Assembly (NCBI GenBank): GCA_003483885.1
Contig: DMXI01000217.1
Span: forward strand, 1-64,000
Origin: Microscillaceae bacterium
Lineage (GTDB): Bacteria > Bacteroidota > Bacteroidia > Cytophagales > Microscillaceae
DNA length: 64,000 bases
Direction of reading: 5' to 3'
Shown here: positions 16,108-25,933 of the stretch, one piece after another
Layout of the letters: each line of letters starts with the position of its first letter
Position numbering within the stretch: position 1 is the stretch's first letter
Notes under the pieces: model-generated
Seen by the model: the letters and a program-made list of their open reading frames with translations, nothing else
The model's database searches: none
What the model was told of the DNA's origin: nothing
Program-made: the position numbers and the translations under genes

Positions 16108-18654
16108 ATGAAATACTTGTTTACGTATTGTTTTTTATGCGTTCTATTTGTAACTCTTAATACTCATTTTGTTCAGGCACAAGCAACTAATGTATCAGAT
16201 TTAAAACCCCTCGTGAGAAAAGGAAAGGAAGTAGTTTGTCCATTTGGCAAAGCTGACGGAAAACACCACCACATCCCCCCTCCTGCCGAATTTTTAAAGC
16301 GTTATGGTAGTAGAACTCAGGCCAAAAAGAGTAATATCAAAGTTACCTACAATGGTTTTACGCCTCAGGCTCAAGCTGCTTTTCAGTTTGCTGTAGAAAT
16401 TTGGGAGACTGTATTAGCCTCCCCTGACACCATTAGAGTAGTCGCCAACTGGCGTACCCTCGATCCTGGGGTGTTGGGGTCGGCTGGGGCAACTACCTAC
16501 CGCGCCAACTTTAAAAATGCCCCTCTCAGAAATGTATGGTATCCTATAGCCTTGGCCGAAAGAATTGCTGGCGAAAGCCTGAATGGAAACAGTCCTGATA
16601 TTTCTGCCAACTTTAGCAGTTCTATTAACTGGTATTTTGGAACAGATGGCAATCCACCGAGTGATGAGTTTGACCTGGTATCTATTGTGCTGCATGAATT
16701 GGGTCATGGGCTGGGCTTTGTAGCGTTGCGCAACTACGATGAAAATCAAGGAACATATACTTATGGTTCTGGTGGCTTTCCTGATATTTATAATTATCGT
16801 ATGGTAGATGGTAGTGGTAATTTCTTGCGAGATACTACGGTATATACCAATGGCTCAACCCAACTTGGAACTGCGGTAACCAATAGCAATTTATTTTTCA
16901 ATGGTCCTACTACCAATACTGCGGCTAGTAGTACTGTAGGTAGTAAATTACACGCGCCTGGTACTTTCGAACCAGGTTCTAGTATTGCCCACTTAGACAA
17001 TATTTATGACAACACTCCCAATGGTTTGATGACTCCTTCGGCAGGTCCTGGCGAAGCAGTTCATGATCCAGGTCCAGTAGCCACAGCCATGCTCAACGAT
17101 ATGGGATGGCGTACCACCCGCCTAACCGTATTAGATACTATAAAAAGTACGGAGACTCCAGCAGCCAACTATCCCGTAAAATTTGCGATTAACAGCGATA
17201 CAACTTATCAGGCTTCAGCAGTAAAATTTTACTATTCATTGGATAGTATGAAAACCAAAATAGAACTTACCCCTACTGGTACTGGTACTGCGAATGAGTT
17301 TTCGGTAACGATTCCGAGTGTAACTGATGGCTCTACTGTAGCCTACTATGCAGAAGTGATCGACGATGCCGGACGAGTGATACAGTCGCCTTCACAAGCT
17401 ACTGACTTTAAGGTATTTTTCTTCTTTTTTGTAGGCGTAGATAACGTGGCTCCTACTCTTACCCATGCCCCCATTACAGATTTGATTTCTTCGGCGGATA
17501 CGGCAGCTTTTTCGGCCGAATCTACCGATATTTTTGGGTTATCTTCTATACAGGTTGAGTATTCTATTAATGGTGTTGCCCAAACTCCTATTGATATGAT
17601 TGTGGGTACTGGATTTGACGTGAATCGCTATACTGGAGTGATGAGATTTACTGCTGGACAGTTGAACAATGGCGACTCTATTACTTATAGAATTGTGGCC
17701 AAGGATAATTCTAACGCTAAAAATACAACGATTTTACCGGCCACAGGCACTTACAAAATAGATATTAAAGGGTCAAAAGCGGCTCAGGCTAAATATCAAA
17801 CAGATTTCAATGATGTGACTACTGCATCGGATGATTTTGTAGGTAATAATTTCTCTATTCGCTTAGAGTCTGGATTTAACGATGGGGCAATTCATTCTGA
17901 CCATCCTTACCTCGACGGGAGCGGCACTGGCGATGAAAGTAACTATACGTATCAGTTAAGAATACCCATTGTGGTGGCTGCCAATAGAGACGATGCCTGG
18001 ATGCGTTTTGATGAGATTGTATTGGTAGAACCAGGAGAGCCAGGATCGTTATTTGGAAGCGCCGACTTCTACGACTATTTTGTTGCAGAGGGTTCTACCG
18101 ATGATGGCAAAACTTGGGTTCGTTTAGGAAATGGCTATGATGCTACTGACGACACAGATTGGAACACTTTATACAATAGTACGTTGTCTGGCAATGTTTC
18201 TACTGGTACAGGTACTCCAAGTTTGTTTAAACCCAGATTTTATAACTTACGAGATATTTTCAACTCTGGGACAACAGTAGTACTTCGTTTTAGGCTTTTT
18301 GCTGATCAGGCTGCTAATGGCTGGGGAGTTGCCATAGACAACCTCAATATTCAGGATGGAGTAGTAGGTATCGAGGAGTTTATTGAAGTAAACAATACCA
18401 ATATCAAAATGTTTCCTAACCCTAGTAATGGGCAATTCAACATTCAGGCTACCTTCAAAAAACAAGTGGGTACTTTGCCTGTGAGCATCACCAATCTCAA
18501 TGGCCAGAAAGTATACAGTACAACCTTTGACAATGTAGGCAAGCAATTTTCAGGTCAAATTGCTCCTAATCAGTTAGCACCAGGCGTATACTTTGTGAAT
18601 GTACACTTGGGCAAATACCAATTGACTAAAAGAATTGTTATTAAGAAAGACTAA
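16108..18654 (+). CDS. secreted zinc metalloprotease with T9SS sorting domain
   Basis: An 848-residue secreted protein. A signal peptide (about 1-26, ending FVQAQ) leads to a metzincin-like zinc site, H196-E197-LG-H200-GLGF, with an opening stretch TYNGFTPQAQAAFQFAVEIWE typical of such secreted proteases. Several beta-sandwich segments follow (about 345-560), then a discoidin-like or jelly-roll region near 585-750 (HPYLDGSGTGDES to GVAIDNLNI). The final ~80 residues are a T9SS type A sorting domain (FPNPSNGQFNI ... LAPGVYFVNVHLG ... KRIVIKKD), so it crosses the outer membrane by T9SS and is attached or released. Substrate unknown. A terminator follows. Confidence 0.87.
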   Translation: MKYLFTYCFLCVLFVTLNTHFVQAQATNVSDLKPLVRKGKEVVCPFGKADGKHHHIPPPAEFLKRYGSRTQAKKSNIKVTYNGFTPQAQAAFQFAVEIWETVLASPDTIRVVANWRTLDPGVLGSAGATTYRANFKNAPLRNVWYPIALAERIAGESLNGNSPDISANFSSSINWYFGTDGNPPSDEFDLVSIVLHELGHGLGFVALRNYDENQGTYTYGSGGFPDIYNYRMVDGSGNFLRDTTVYTNGSTQLGTAVTNSNLFFNGPTTNTAASSTVGSKLHAPGTFEPGSSIAHLDNIYDNTPNGLMTPSAGPGEAVHDPGPVATAMLNDMGWRTTRLTVLDTIKSTETPAANYPVKFAINSDTTYQASAVKFYYSLDSMKTKIELTPTGTGTANEFSVTIPSVTDGSTVAYYAEVIDDAGRVIQSPSQATDFKVFFFFFVGVDNVAPTLTHAPITDLISSADTAAFSAESTDIFGLSSIQVEYSINGVAQTPIDMIVGTGFDVNRYTGVMRFTAGQLNNGDSITYRIVAKDNSNAKNTTILPATGTYKIDIKGSKAAQAKYQTDFNDVTTASDDFVGNNFSIRLESGFNDGAIHSDHPYLDGSGTGDESNYTYQLRIPIVVAANRDDAWMRFDEIVLVEPGEPGSLFGSADFYDYFVAEGSTDDGKTWVRLGNGYDATDDTDWNTLYNSTLSGNVSTGTGTPSLFKPRFYNLRDIFNSGTTVVLRFRLFADQAANGWGVAIDNLNIQDGVVGIEEFIEVNNTNIKMFPNPSNGQFNIQATFKKQVGTLPVSITNLNGQKVYSTTFDNVGKQFSGQIAPNQLAPGVYFVNVHLGKYQLTKRIVIKKD

Positions 18655-18688
18655 GCCATCATCAATGATTGTGTCGTCATAAAATATC

Positions 18689-18713
18689 GATAGGGTAGAG
18701 TTTCTACCCTATC
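18689..18713 (+). terminator. hairpin terminator after metalloprotease gene
   Basis: GATAGGGTAG (18,689-18,698) pairs perfectly with CTACCCTATC (18,704-18,713) around AGTTT. TTTGTTTAG follows. The overlapping TATCTTTG (18,710-18,717) also fits the TAnnTTTG promoter consensus for the next gene, so the site may serve both uses. Confidence 0.75.
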
Positions 18714-18759
18714 TTTGTTTAGTAATGGTTATTTTAGCGAAAAATCACACGCCCTTATT

Positions 18760-21621
18760 ATGAATTTATTGAAACCCTCCCTATTATTTATTACACTTTG
18801 TATTGCTTATATAATCCCTGGTCAGGCACAAACTCAAGATTGGAAAAAGCTGGTGGCGGGGAAAAATTATGAAGCGCATACATTACTTTTAAAACTAAAG
18901 CCTAAGGCCGATTTTTCGGTGAGAAAACAATCTATCTTTGGTACTTCTTTTCAAGACAAACTCAGTCATATTCAAGGAAACATAGTCCCCATCTTTCCTA
19001 ATTATAAGCCTGTAGTTCAAACCCTTCGTACTACCCACGCAGGTCTGCCCAAAGCCCCGGACCTTTCATTACTGTACCGCATCGATTTCAAGGCTGATAT
19101 ATCAGTGATAGAAGCGATGCAAAAGATCAACGACTCGGAACTGATTGAGTATGTAGAACCGAGTTTTTTGCACACGACTCAAATGCTTACCCCCAATGAC
19201 CCCTTGTATTCGAATCAGGAAAGTTACCTCAAAAAAATCAAAGCCGATTTAGCCTGGGATGTTACCAAGGGTTCTTCAGAAGTAATCATTGCCATCACCG
19301 ACACTGGTTTAGATATGGACCATCCTGATTTGGTCAATAATATTTATAAAAACACCGATGAAATTGACGAAAATGGGATTGATGATGACAATGATGGTTA
19401 TGTAGACAATGTATTGGGTTGGGATTTTATAGGGGCTACGCTGGATAATCCAGTAGCAGATAATAATCCGGATATTGGGGCAAATGGTCAAGAACATGGC
19501 ACCCACGTAACCGGCATTATTGGGGCTTCATTGGATAATAACGTAGGCATTGCGGGCATTGCGCCTAATTGTAAATTGTTGATTCTCAAAATTGGGGATG
19601 ACTCGGGGATCAACAAAGTAGCCAGAGGGTACGAAGCCATCGTATATGCTGCCGACCAAGGTGCACATATTATCAATGCTTCTTGGGGTGGGGTTTCTGA
19701 CTTGCACTCTAAAGTAGAGCAAGAAGCCATTACTTATGCCACCAGTAAAGGGGCTTTGGTCATCACCTCAGCAGGTAATTCAAATAATGGAACACTTTAT
19801 CAAGATCCTTCGGCGTATCAGTTTGTGATGAGTGTGGCCAGTGTGACTAATCAAGATGCTAAGTCAGGATTTAGCAACTATGGAAAAAACACCGATATCA
19901 GTGCGCCCGGTGAAAGTATTATGAGTACGGTTGCCAATGGATTATACAATGTACGTCAGGGAACATCAATGGCTTCAGCCATTGTAGCAGGTGCTGCCGC
20001 TCTGGTAAAATCGCAATACCCCAAAGCTACTGGACTCCAGATTGCCGAGATTTTAAAAGCCACCAGTGACGATATCCAGAGTTTGAATCCTGGTTTTGGG
20101 GATAACCTAGGCAAAGGACGCGTTAATATTTTACGCGCCTTGACCGAAAGCACTCCACCTGCCATCCGAATGACTGAACAGCTCTCTTTGGTGGAGGAAT
20201 CAGGTGTGCTTAAAATTTCTTCTACTTTTACCAATTTGTTAGCCAATACTACTGCTCCTGTCACTATTAAAGTATCAGGCGAAAACACTTTTTTTGAAGT
20301 CACCGAAGATAGTGTAACAACCGCGACCAATCTTGATTCTCTGGGTAGTTACAATAACAATAGTGCTCCTTTACAATTAAAGTTCAAAGCCGATGCTCCC
20401 CGCCATTGGATTACTACTCTAGCCTTTACTTACCGTTCGGGTGCTTATGAAGCAACCGAATACGTCACGGTAAAGCTACGCTCTAATGATTACTTGACCA
20501 TTGAGAAAAACCAGTTAAAAGTAACGCTCAGCGATTATGGACGGGTGGGAAATGATGAAAACCTTAATTATTTACAAGGAGAGGGATTGGTGTATAAAAA
20601 TAATCGCTTGTTGTTTTCTTCGGGCTTGATGATTGGCAAAAGTGCCGCTCGTTTGGTAGATGCGGTTCAATCGGATGCTACGCCATTTTTTCACGATCAC
20701 TTCACGCCTACCCAACCTATTACTGCGGTTACAACTCCCAAATTGGCTGATTTTGAATATGAGGGTGTAGTTACGGATGCCAACGCGGGTAGTAGCAAAC
20801 TTGGTCTGGAGATCAAAACCCGCTATTATATATGGAATAAACCACCCAATGACAAGTTTCTGATATTGGAGCATACCATTACCAACACCAGCAACGAAAC
20901 TCACGAAAACTTATATGCAGGATGGTTTGCCGATTGGGATGTAAATCCTGCTTCGGGAGGTAGTAACCTGAATCAAGCTCGTTGGGACGAGGCTTTCAAA
21001 TTAGGATACATCTATAGCGTAGAAAATGAAGCTTCTAACTTTGGGGGAATCGCCTTGATATCTTCTAATGTTGATCCAGCTTATTACGCATTGGTCAATG
21101 AAAATGTAGCGGGAAACGAAAACTTACTCTCAGATGGGTTTAGCAATGACGAAAAGTTTAAAACGCTGTCTTCGGGAACCAGCAATAATGTCGCTCCGAT
21201 TTCTGGAGCCACTGATGTAAGCCAAGTCGTAGGTGCAGGACCATTTACATTGGCACCTAATGCTTCTACTACCATCACTTTTGCTTTTGTAGCGGGCGAT
21301 AACCTTGAGGATATCCAAACCCAAGTCGAAGCCATCCAGCAGTTGTTGAATGGTGTTAGTAGCCTCCCTCCTGCTTTAGCTACTAAAAACCAAATAGAGA
21401 TTCGGCCAAACCCAAATGAAGGTACTTTTCAAATAAAAACTGGTGGGGTATTAATCAAAAATATTGAGGTAATGGGGCTTCAAGGACAATTGATTTTAGA
21501 AAAAAAGCTGGTAAACGATACCAAGCTTCACCTGCACCTCCAGGATTTGCCAAGTGGTGTTTATTTATTGCGGGCTTATACCACGGCAGGTTTTATTACC
21601 AAGCGGATTGTAATTCGATAG
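18760..21621 (+). CDS. subtilisin-like serine protease (S8) with T9SS sorting domain
   Basis: A 953-residue protein from ATG 18,760, chosen because it places the signal peptide (LLFITLCIAYIIPGQAQ) at the N-terminus; the frame is open from 18,715. A propeptide-like region of about 140 residues leads to an S8 catalytic domain with triad D181 (ITDTGLDMDHPDL), H249 (HGTHVTGIIGA) and S403 (GTSMASAIVAGAAAL). A long beta-rich middle section (about 460-840) is unrecognised. The C-terminus is a T9SS domain (RPNPNEGTFQI ... GVYLLRAY ... KRIVIR). It follows the metalloprotease gene and is probably an extracellular protease pair with it. No operon evidence: a terminator lies between. Confidence 0.92.
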   Translation: MNLLKPSLLFITLCIAYIIPGQAQTQDWKKLVAGKNYEAHTLLLKLKPKADFSVRKQSIFGTSFQDKLSHIQGNIVPIFPNYKPVVQTLRTTHAGLPKAPDLSLLYRIDFKADISVIEAMQKINDSELIEYVEPSFLHTTQMLTPNDPLYSNQESYLKKIKADLAWDVTKGSSEVIIAITDTGLDMDHPDLVNNIYKNTDEIDENGIDDDNDGYVDNVLGWDFIGATLDNPVADNNPDIGANGQEHGTHVTGIIGASLDNNVGIAGIAPNCKLLILKIGDDSGINKVARGYEAIVYAADQGAHIINASWGGVSDLHSKVEQEAITYATSKGALVITSAGNSNNGTLYQDPSAYQFVMSVASVTNQDAKSGFSNYGKNTDISAPGESIMSTVANGLYNVRQGTSMASAIVAGAAALVKSQYPKATGLQIAEILKATSDDIQSLNPGFGDNLGKGRVNILRALTESTPPAIRMTEQLSLVEESGVLKISSTFTNLLANTTAPVTIKVSGENTFFEVTEDSVTTATNLDSLGSYNNNSAPLQLKFKADAPRHWITTLAFTYRSGAYEATEYVTVKLRSNDYLTIEKNQLKVTLSDYGRVGNDENLNYLQGEGLVYKNNRLLFSSGLMIGKSAARLVDAVQSDATPFFHDHFTPTQPITAVTTPKLADFEYEGVVTDANAGSSKLGLEIKTRYYIWNKPPNDKFLILEHTITNTSNETHENLYAGWFADWDVNPASGGSNLNQARWDEAFKLGYIYSVENEASNFGGIALISSNVDPAYYALVNENVAGNENLLSDGFSNDEKFKTLSSGTSNNVAPISGATDVSQVVGAGPFTLAPNASTTITFAFVAGDNLEDIQTQVEAIQQLLNGVSSLPPALATKNQIEIRPNPNEGTFQIKTGGVLIKNIEVMGLQGQLILEKKLVNDTKLHLHLQDLPSGVYLLRAYTTAGFITKRIVIR

Positions 21622-21684
21622 GATGCGGGTTTTTTGAGGATTCATTGAATTTCAGTGGAACTTGTATTTAAATATACTATTTTT

Positions 21685-21927
21685 CTTTGGATTCATCAGC
21701 ACTCAAGAGGGCAGGTGTTTGCGAAGGTTTTTGGTGATTTCCTGGCTAAATGCTACTATTTGAATCCAAAAACCTGTGGCAATCTTTTGGGGTAGCATTT
21801 CCAGGCTTCGTGTGTTATTCTTACTACTGGAAACGCCATTGCTCGCCCCTTAGATTGCCACAAAGCAGCGTAACGAACGTGGTGTTTTTTCCAAGTTTTC
21901 AACGCTGCTTTTCGCAAACACACCCGC
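21685..21927. repeat. compact element of nested and interleaved inverted repeats
   Basis: Six arm pairs lie within 243 bases. TTTGGATTCA 21,686-21,695 pairs with 21,761-21,770. GTGTTTGCGAA 21,715-21,725 pairs with 21,911-21,921. CCTGGCTAAATGCTAC 21,741-21,756 pairs with 21,792-21,805 (2-base bulge). TGTGGCAATCT 21,775-21,785 pairs with 21,852-21,862. AAAGCAGCGT 21,862-21,871 pairs with 21,902-21,911. The third and fourth pairs interleave (a-b-a'-b'), the order that forms a pseudoknot. It may be a structured RNA, a MITE-like or REP-like element, or a remnant of a transposon end; sequence alone does not decide. Confidence 0.65.
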
Positions 21928-22022
21928 TTTAGATACCATCATTCGTGGTAGTCGAGTTCTAAAAACATGGAGAAGTTGAAAATCCCGGTTCTACCGAAAA
22001 TCACCTAATTCTTAACACCCCT

Positions 22023-22051
22023 ACCTGACAGGTTTCAAAAACATGTCAGGT
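22023..22051. repeat. short stem-loop ACCTGACA/TGTCAGGT
   Basis: ACCTGACA (22,023-22,030) pairs with TGTCAGGT (22,044-22,051). It lies just downstream of the biotin-carrier gene (minus strand). It may help end that transcript, but no T-run is adjacent on that strand. Confidence 0.5.
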
Positions 22052-22111
22052 CTGAAAAAGTATTTTCACTATTGCAGGTGTTTAAGCGCAGCGTCACCAA
22101 CAAAGGGGTAA

Positions 22112-22633
22112 CTACTCAAACACGATCATCAACTGGTTTTTCTCTACATTTTGCCCTTGTTCTACCTTGATAGCCTTTACGACACCATCAGCAGGAGACT
22201 TGAGCACATTTTCCATTTTCATTGCTTCCAAAATCAATAAAGAATCACCTTTACTCACTTCATCACCCTCAGCTACATTAATGCTTAAAATCAACCCAGG
22301 CATAGGTGCTTTAATGTCATTGACCTTGTTTTGGCTCAGGTTATCCATTCCCAAGCGCTTGAGTAGTAAATCAAGTTTGTCTTCGGCATTCACTGTATAG
22401 CGATGGCCATTGATCTGAAGGGTAAAATCTTTGGTCTGATAATCGGCCTTGAGCACATCTACTTGATAAGACTGGTTCTCGTGGATGACGTGAAAACTAT
22501 TGGCTTGTTGGGGCAATATGTCCCAGGAAAAATCTTCTCCATTCAGTTTTAAAGCGTCTTTGTCGCGGGTTACTTCAAAGGTTTTTCCTTCTGCTTGATT
22601 GGCTTGCAGTGAATTTACAGTGATCTTTAACAT
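22112..22633 (-). CDS. biotin carboxyl carrier protein
   Basis: A 173-residue protein from ATG 22,633 (a start four codons upstream is possible). The C-terminal ~75 residues are a biotinyl domain with the EAMKMEN motif; the Lys in it is the predicted biotinylated residue. A proline-rich linker near KAPMPGLIL and an N-terminal beta-rich region (ITVNSLQAN...) precede it. Stand-alone carriers of this kind serve propionyl-CoA, methylcrotonyl-CoA or acetyl-CoA carboxylases in Bacteroidota. Carboxylase and transferase genes are not in the window, so the exact partner is unknown. Confidence 0.88.
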   Translation of the reverse strand: MLKITVNSLQANQAEGKTFEVTRDKDALKLNGEDFSWDILPQQANSFHVIHENQSYQVDVLKADYQTKDFTLQINGHRYTVNAEDKLDLLLKRLGMDNLSQNKVNDIKAPMPGLILSINVAEGDEVSKGDSLLILEAMKMENVLKSPADGVVKAIKVEQGQNVEKNQLMIVFE

Positions 22634-22758
22634 TTTATCTATCAAATAATATTTTTAATTCATTATTATTGGGTGGTGACTATGGCCAGAGTTGAATAAA
22701 TTCAAATCTAATAAACATCCGGCGGTAGTCTAGCATTAGATCACAAAATAGCGCATAA

Positions 22759-25386
22759 ATGTCGGAAAACACATTGCATTTTCAAATAAAAACACACTTA
22801 TGGCTGACCTCTCAAACACGCCTCTTGGTCTACCTCTTGATTTTAGCAAGTTCTTTGGTAAGTTGCCAATCCTCGAAACAAGCTACTAAAAAGTCTAACA
22901 TTGCAACTGATTCTCTCAAACAGGCCAAAATAAAAAAAGACACGGTGAAAGCTCCCCCAGTGCTACCACTTCGTGCCAGTAAACGTCGTTTGCATGATTT
23001 GCTCCACACCAAGCTAGAAATAAAGTTTGATTGGAAAAAACAACACGTATTGGGAAAGGCTACACTACTGCTTCGCCCTTATTTTTATGCTCAAGACAGT
23101 GTGGTGCTAGATGCCAAAGGTTTTGATATTCATTCGGTCAAGTTGATCACTATTAAAGGAGAAGAAGAGTTTGAACAAGCGTTGAAATACCGCTACAACC
23201 AACGAAAACTGGTCATTCGCCTGGACAAACCGTACCAACGACAAGAATCTTTTACCCTGGAAATTGACTATACTGCCAAACCTGAAGAGCTCCCTCAAGG
23301 GGGCAGTGATGCCATTACGAGCGATAAAGGACTTTACTTTATCAACGCCAATGGGAAAAGCCCCAACCTTCCCCAACAGATATGGACCCAGGGAGAAACC
23401 GAAGCCAGTTCTTGTTGGTTTCCAACTCTAGATAGCCCCAATGAACGCTGTACTCAGGAAATGTACATTACAGTAGCCAAAAAATTTAAAACTTTGTCTA
23501 ATGGTGAGTTAGTGTACTCGCGAGAAAACGCGGATAACACCCGTACTGACTATTGGCGAATGGATTTGCCCCACGCCCCTTATTTGTTTATGCTGGCGGT
23601 GGGCGATTTTGCCATTTATAAAGATCAATGGAAAGGTAAAGCGGTTCATTATTATGTAGATCGACCTTTTTTGAAATATGCCAAAGGGATTTTTGGGCGA
23701 ACGCCTGAAATGCTCAGTTTCTTCTCTCAAAAGCTCAACTATCCTTTTCCTTGGAACAAATATGCTCAAGTGGTCGTGCATCAGTTTGTATCGGGTGCTA
23801 TGGAAAACACCACCGCATCCGTATTCAATGAAGGGTTACAAATAGATGATCGGGCCTTGCTGGATGCCCATTGGGATGGCATCATTGCCCACGAGTTGTT
23901 TCACCAATGGTTTGGAAATTTGGTCACTTGTGAATCGTGGGGACAGCTACCCTTGAACGAGGCTTTTGCCAATTACTCCGAGTACCTTTGGGCGGAGCAT
24001 AAGTATGGCGTGGACGAAGCAGATTACCTGGCCCAGATTGAGTTACGGGGCTATTTGGTGGAGGCTGATAATAAGCAAGTTCCTATGATTCGCTATCGCT
24101 ATGCCCATAGAGAAGATATGTTTGATGCGCACTCTTACAATAAAGGGGGACGTATATTGCACATGTTGCGCAAATATGTAGGAGATGAGGCTTTTTGGAG
24201 GGCATTGAATGTGTACTTGACTCAAAATAAATTTAAATCGGCAGAAATTGATCAGCTCCGATTGGCTTTTGAGCAAACTACGGGAGAAGATTTGCGTTGG
24301 TTTTTTAACCAATGGTTTTTTCACGCTGGACATCCAGCCATTCGGGTAAACCACCGTTTTGCCAACGACCAATTAACCTTAACTACTGAACAAGTCAATG
24401 ACTCAAGTGATTTTGTATATCGTTTGCCACTCAAAATAGCCGTTTGGACAAATGGTCAGCGAAAGCTACTGCCAATATTGATTGACCAAGCCCAACAAAC
24501 CTTTGCCTTTAAAATCGCACAAAAACCTGATTTGGTAGTGTTTGATGCCGAGCAGCAACTACTCGGTCTGATTGCCCATAAAAAAACGGATGAAGAACTG
24601 GTTTACCAGTATGCCCACGCTCCTACTTTTAAAGCGAGAATGGAGGTCATAGATAAGTTATTTAATCGCGAACGGCTTTCTCCATTGTTGAAAAAAACAA
24701 TTATCAAGGCACTTAATGATTCCTTCTGGGCGATTCGTCAAAGGGCTATTGAAAAGATAGCAAGCTACGAAGCCTTACAAACTCTGGCAATGATCAATAC
24801 TTTGCTAAAAATTGCCCAAAATGACCCTAAAACAGTGGTTCGCGCCGCGGCCATCACGGGTTTGGCTGCTTTTACCAATAAAAATAATGCGGCTGCCAGT
24901 CTTCAGACGTTGTACGAGTCGAGCCTAAACGCCCAATCTTACGCGATTGTCGGGGCTGCTTTGGATGCATTGGTCAAAGAAAAAACCGCGAACATCTCAG
25001 AAAAAATTGTTAAATTTGAAGATTATAACGCGCTGGAAGTGGTGTCGATAGTGGCTCAGTATTATGCTGACAACAATGTTCCCAAAAAGTATGATTGGTT
25101 TGCAAAAAAAATTCGGCAAACCTTCCAATTAACTAAGCATCAGTTACTGCAGTCTTTTGGGATTTATTTACTGGGAGCTGATATAACTACTCAGAAAAAA
25201 GGAGCGGCCTTTTTGAATACCATTACTCAGGAAAAAAATGAAGCGCAGGCCGTAAAGTTTTTGGCGTATCAATCCTTGAGTTATTTGACCGAGGTAGAAG
25301 GAGTTACGGATTTGCTCCGTAAAATAAAACAAGACGAGAAGAACCCAGAATTGAAAAAGATGTATGGGTTAATATATAATGATTGA
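22759..25386 (+). CDS. M1 family aminopeptidase N-like protease
   Basis: An 875-residue M1 metallopeptidase. A signal segment ends LVSC (about residue 36), a possible lipobox, so it is probably envelope-attached. The aminopeptidase landmarks are present: GAMEN at 346-350 (substrate amino-end recognition), the zinc site H378-E379-LF-H382 with E401 in NEAFANY, and SYNKGG, which supplies the catalytic Tyr. About 610-875 are alpha-helical repeats (HEAT/ERAP1-like). It cleaves N-terminal residues from peptides, probably scavenging periplasmic peptides. It precedes the ftsB-like gene by 35 bases on the same strand. Confidence 0.93.
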   Translation: MSENTLHFQIKTHLWLTSQTRLLVYLLILASSLVSCQSSKQATKKSNIATDSLKQAKIKKDTVKAPPVLPLRASKRRLHDLLHTKLEIKFDWKKQHVLGKATLLLRPYFYAQDSVVLDAKGFDIHSVKLITIKGEEEFEQALKYRYNQRKLVIRLDKPYQRQESFTLEIDYTAKPEELPQGGSDAITSDKGLYFINANGKSPNLPQQIWTQGETEASSCWFPTLDSPNERCTQEMYITVAKKFKTLSNGELVYSRENADNTRTDYWRMDLPHAPYLFMLAVGDFAIYKDQWKGKAVHYYVDRPFLKYAKGIFGRTPEMLSFFSQKLNYPFPWNKYAQVVVHQFVSGAMENTTASVFNEGLQIDDRALLDAHWDGIIAHELFHQWFGNLVTCESWGQLPLNEAFANYSEYLWAEHKYGVDEADYLAQIELRGYLVEADNKQVPMIRYRYAHREDMFDAHSYNKGGRILHMLRKYVGDEAFWRALNVYLTQNKFKSAEIDQLRLAFEQTTGEDLRWFFNQWFFHAGHPAIRVNHRFANDQLTLTTEQVNDSSDFVYRLPLKIAVWTNGQRKLLPILIDQAQQTFAFKIAQKPDLVVFDAEQQLLGLIAHKKTDEELVYQYAHAPTFKARMEVIDKLFNRERLSPLLKKTIIKALNDSFWAIRQRAIEKIASYEALQTLAMINTLLKIAQNDPKTVVRAAAITGLAAFTNKNNAAASLQTLYESSLNAQSYAIVGAALDALVKEKTANISEKIVKFEDYNALEVVSIVAQYYADNNVPKKYDWFAKKIRQTFQLTKHQLLQSFGIYLLGADITTQKKGAAFLNTITQEKNEAQAVKFLAYQSLSYLTEVEGVTDLLRKIKQDEKNPELKKMYGLIYND

Positions 25387-25421
25387 GCACAACCAATACT
25401 TAATCAAAAATCAAAGAAATT

Positions 25422-25928
25422 ATGTACGAAGACGACGAAGAAGAAGAAATAACCAACACCCCCAAGAAGCCTTCACGTAGGGTGGGGAACGTTTTCAGAG
25501 ATGTGGTAAAACCTCCTAAGAAAATGAAAATGCCGAAGCTTTTTCGCAGTTTTTATTTCATAGTGGGGTCTATTTTCGTGATCTGGATGGTATTTTTTGA
25601 TATCAATGACATTTATACCCAATACCAACGTCGGGAAAAGCTCCAGCAATTACAGCGTGATAAAGTGTTTTACGCCAAAGGTATCAAGAATATCAAGGAG
25701 GAACGAGCAAAGCTTTCTACTGATCCTAAAAAGTTAGAAAAATTTGCCCGGGAAAAATATTTCCTCAAAAAAAAGGGCGAGGATGTATATGTCATTTTAA
25801 AAGAAAAAGAAAAAAACGAGCTGGAAGAAGCCAAGGTATTAAATCCTCAGGTCAATGCCCGCCCTCCTGCTTTGCCAAAGGCTAAGAAAGATTCGACGGC
25901 TAAAAAGGATACGACAAAGGGTAAATAA
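25422..25928 (+). CDS. septum formation initiator FtsB/DivIC family protein
   Basis: A 168-residue protein with an acidic, basic and proline-rich cytoplasmic N-terminus (about 1-40), one membrane helix at about 45-65 (FYFIVGSIFVIWMVFFDI), and a periplasmic coiled coil (about 70-125, YQRREKLQQLQRDKVFYAKG), ending in a Lys-rich tail. This layout and the small size fit FtsB/DivIC-type divisome proteins, which bridge FtsL and FtsQ at the division site. It follows the M1 peptidase gene by 35 bases, so co-transcription is likely. ftsL and ftsQ are not adjacent, so the assignment rests on architecture and the family coiled-coil pattern. Confidence 0.7.
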   Translation: MYEDDEEEEITNTPKKPSRRVGNVFRDVVKPPKKMKMPKLFRSFYFIVGSIFVIWMVFFDINDIYTQYQRREKLQQLQRDKVFYAKGIKNIKEERAKLSTDPKKLEKFAREKYFLKKKGEDVYVILKEKEKNELEEAKVLNPQVNARPPALPKAKKDSTAKKDTTKGK

Positions 25929-25933
25929 AAACC

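Larger units (their letters stand above)
21622..22111. other. uncoded intergenic region with structured elements
   Basis: About 490 bases between the subtilase gene and the biotin-carrier gene. It holds the dense inverted-repeat element at 21,685-21,927 and a hairpin at 22,023-22,051, both listed separately. No credible coding frame is present; a 60-residue frame at 21,750-21,932 is inside the structured element and is not accepted. Confidence 0.6.

Noticed and set aside
18715..18759. Upstream extension of the subtilase gene
   Set aside because: The extra 15 residues are not part of a signal peptide, whereas the ATG at 18,760 begins a standard one.
21750..21932. 60-residue ORF
   Set aside because: It overlaps the inverted-repeat element exactly; its composition follows the repeats and no family resemblance is seen.
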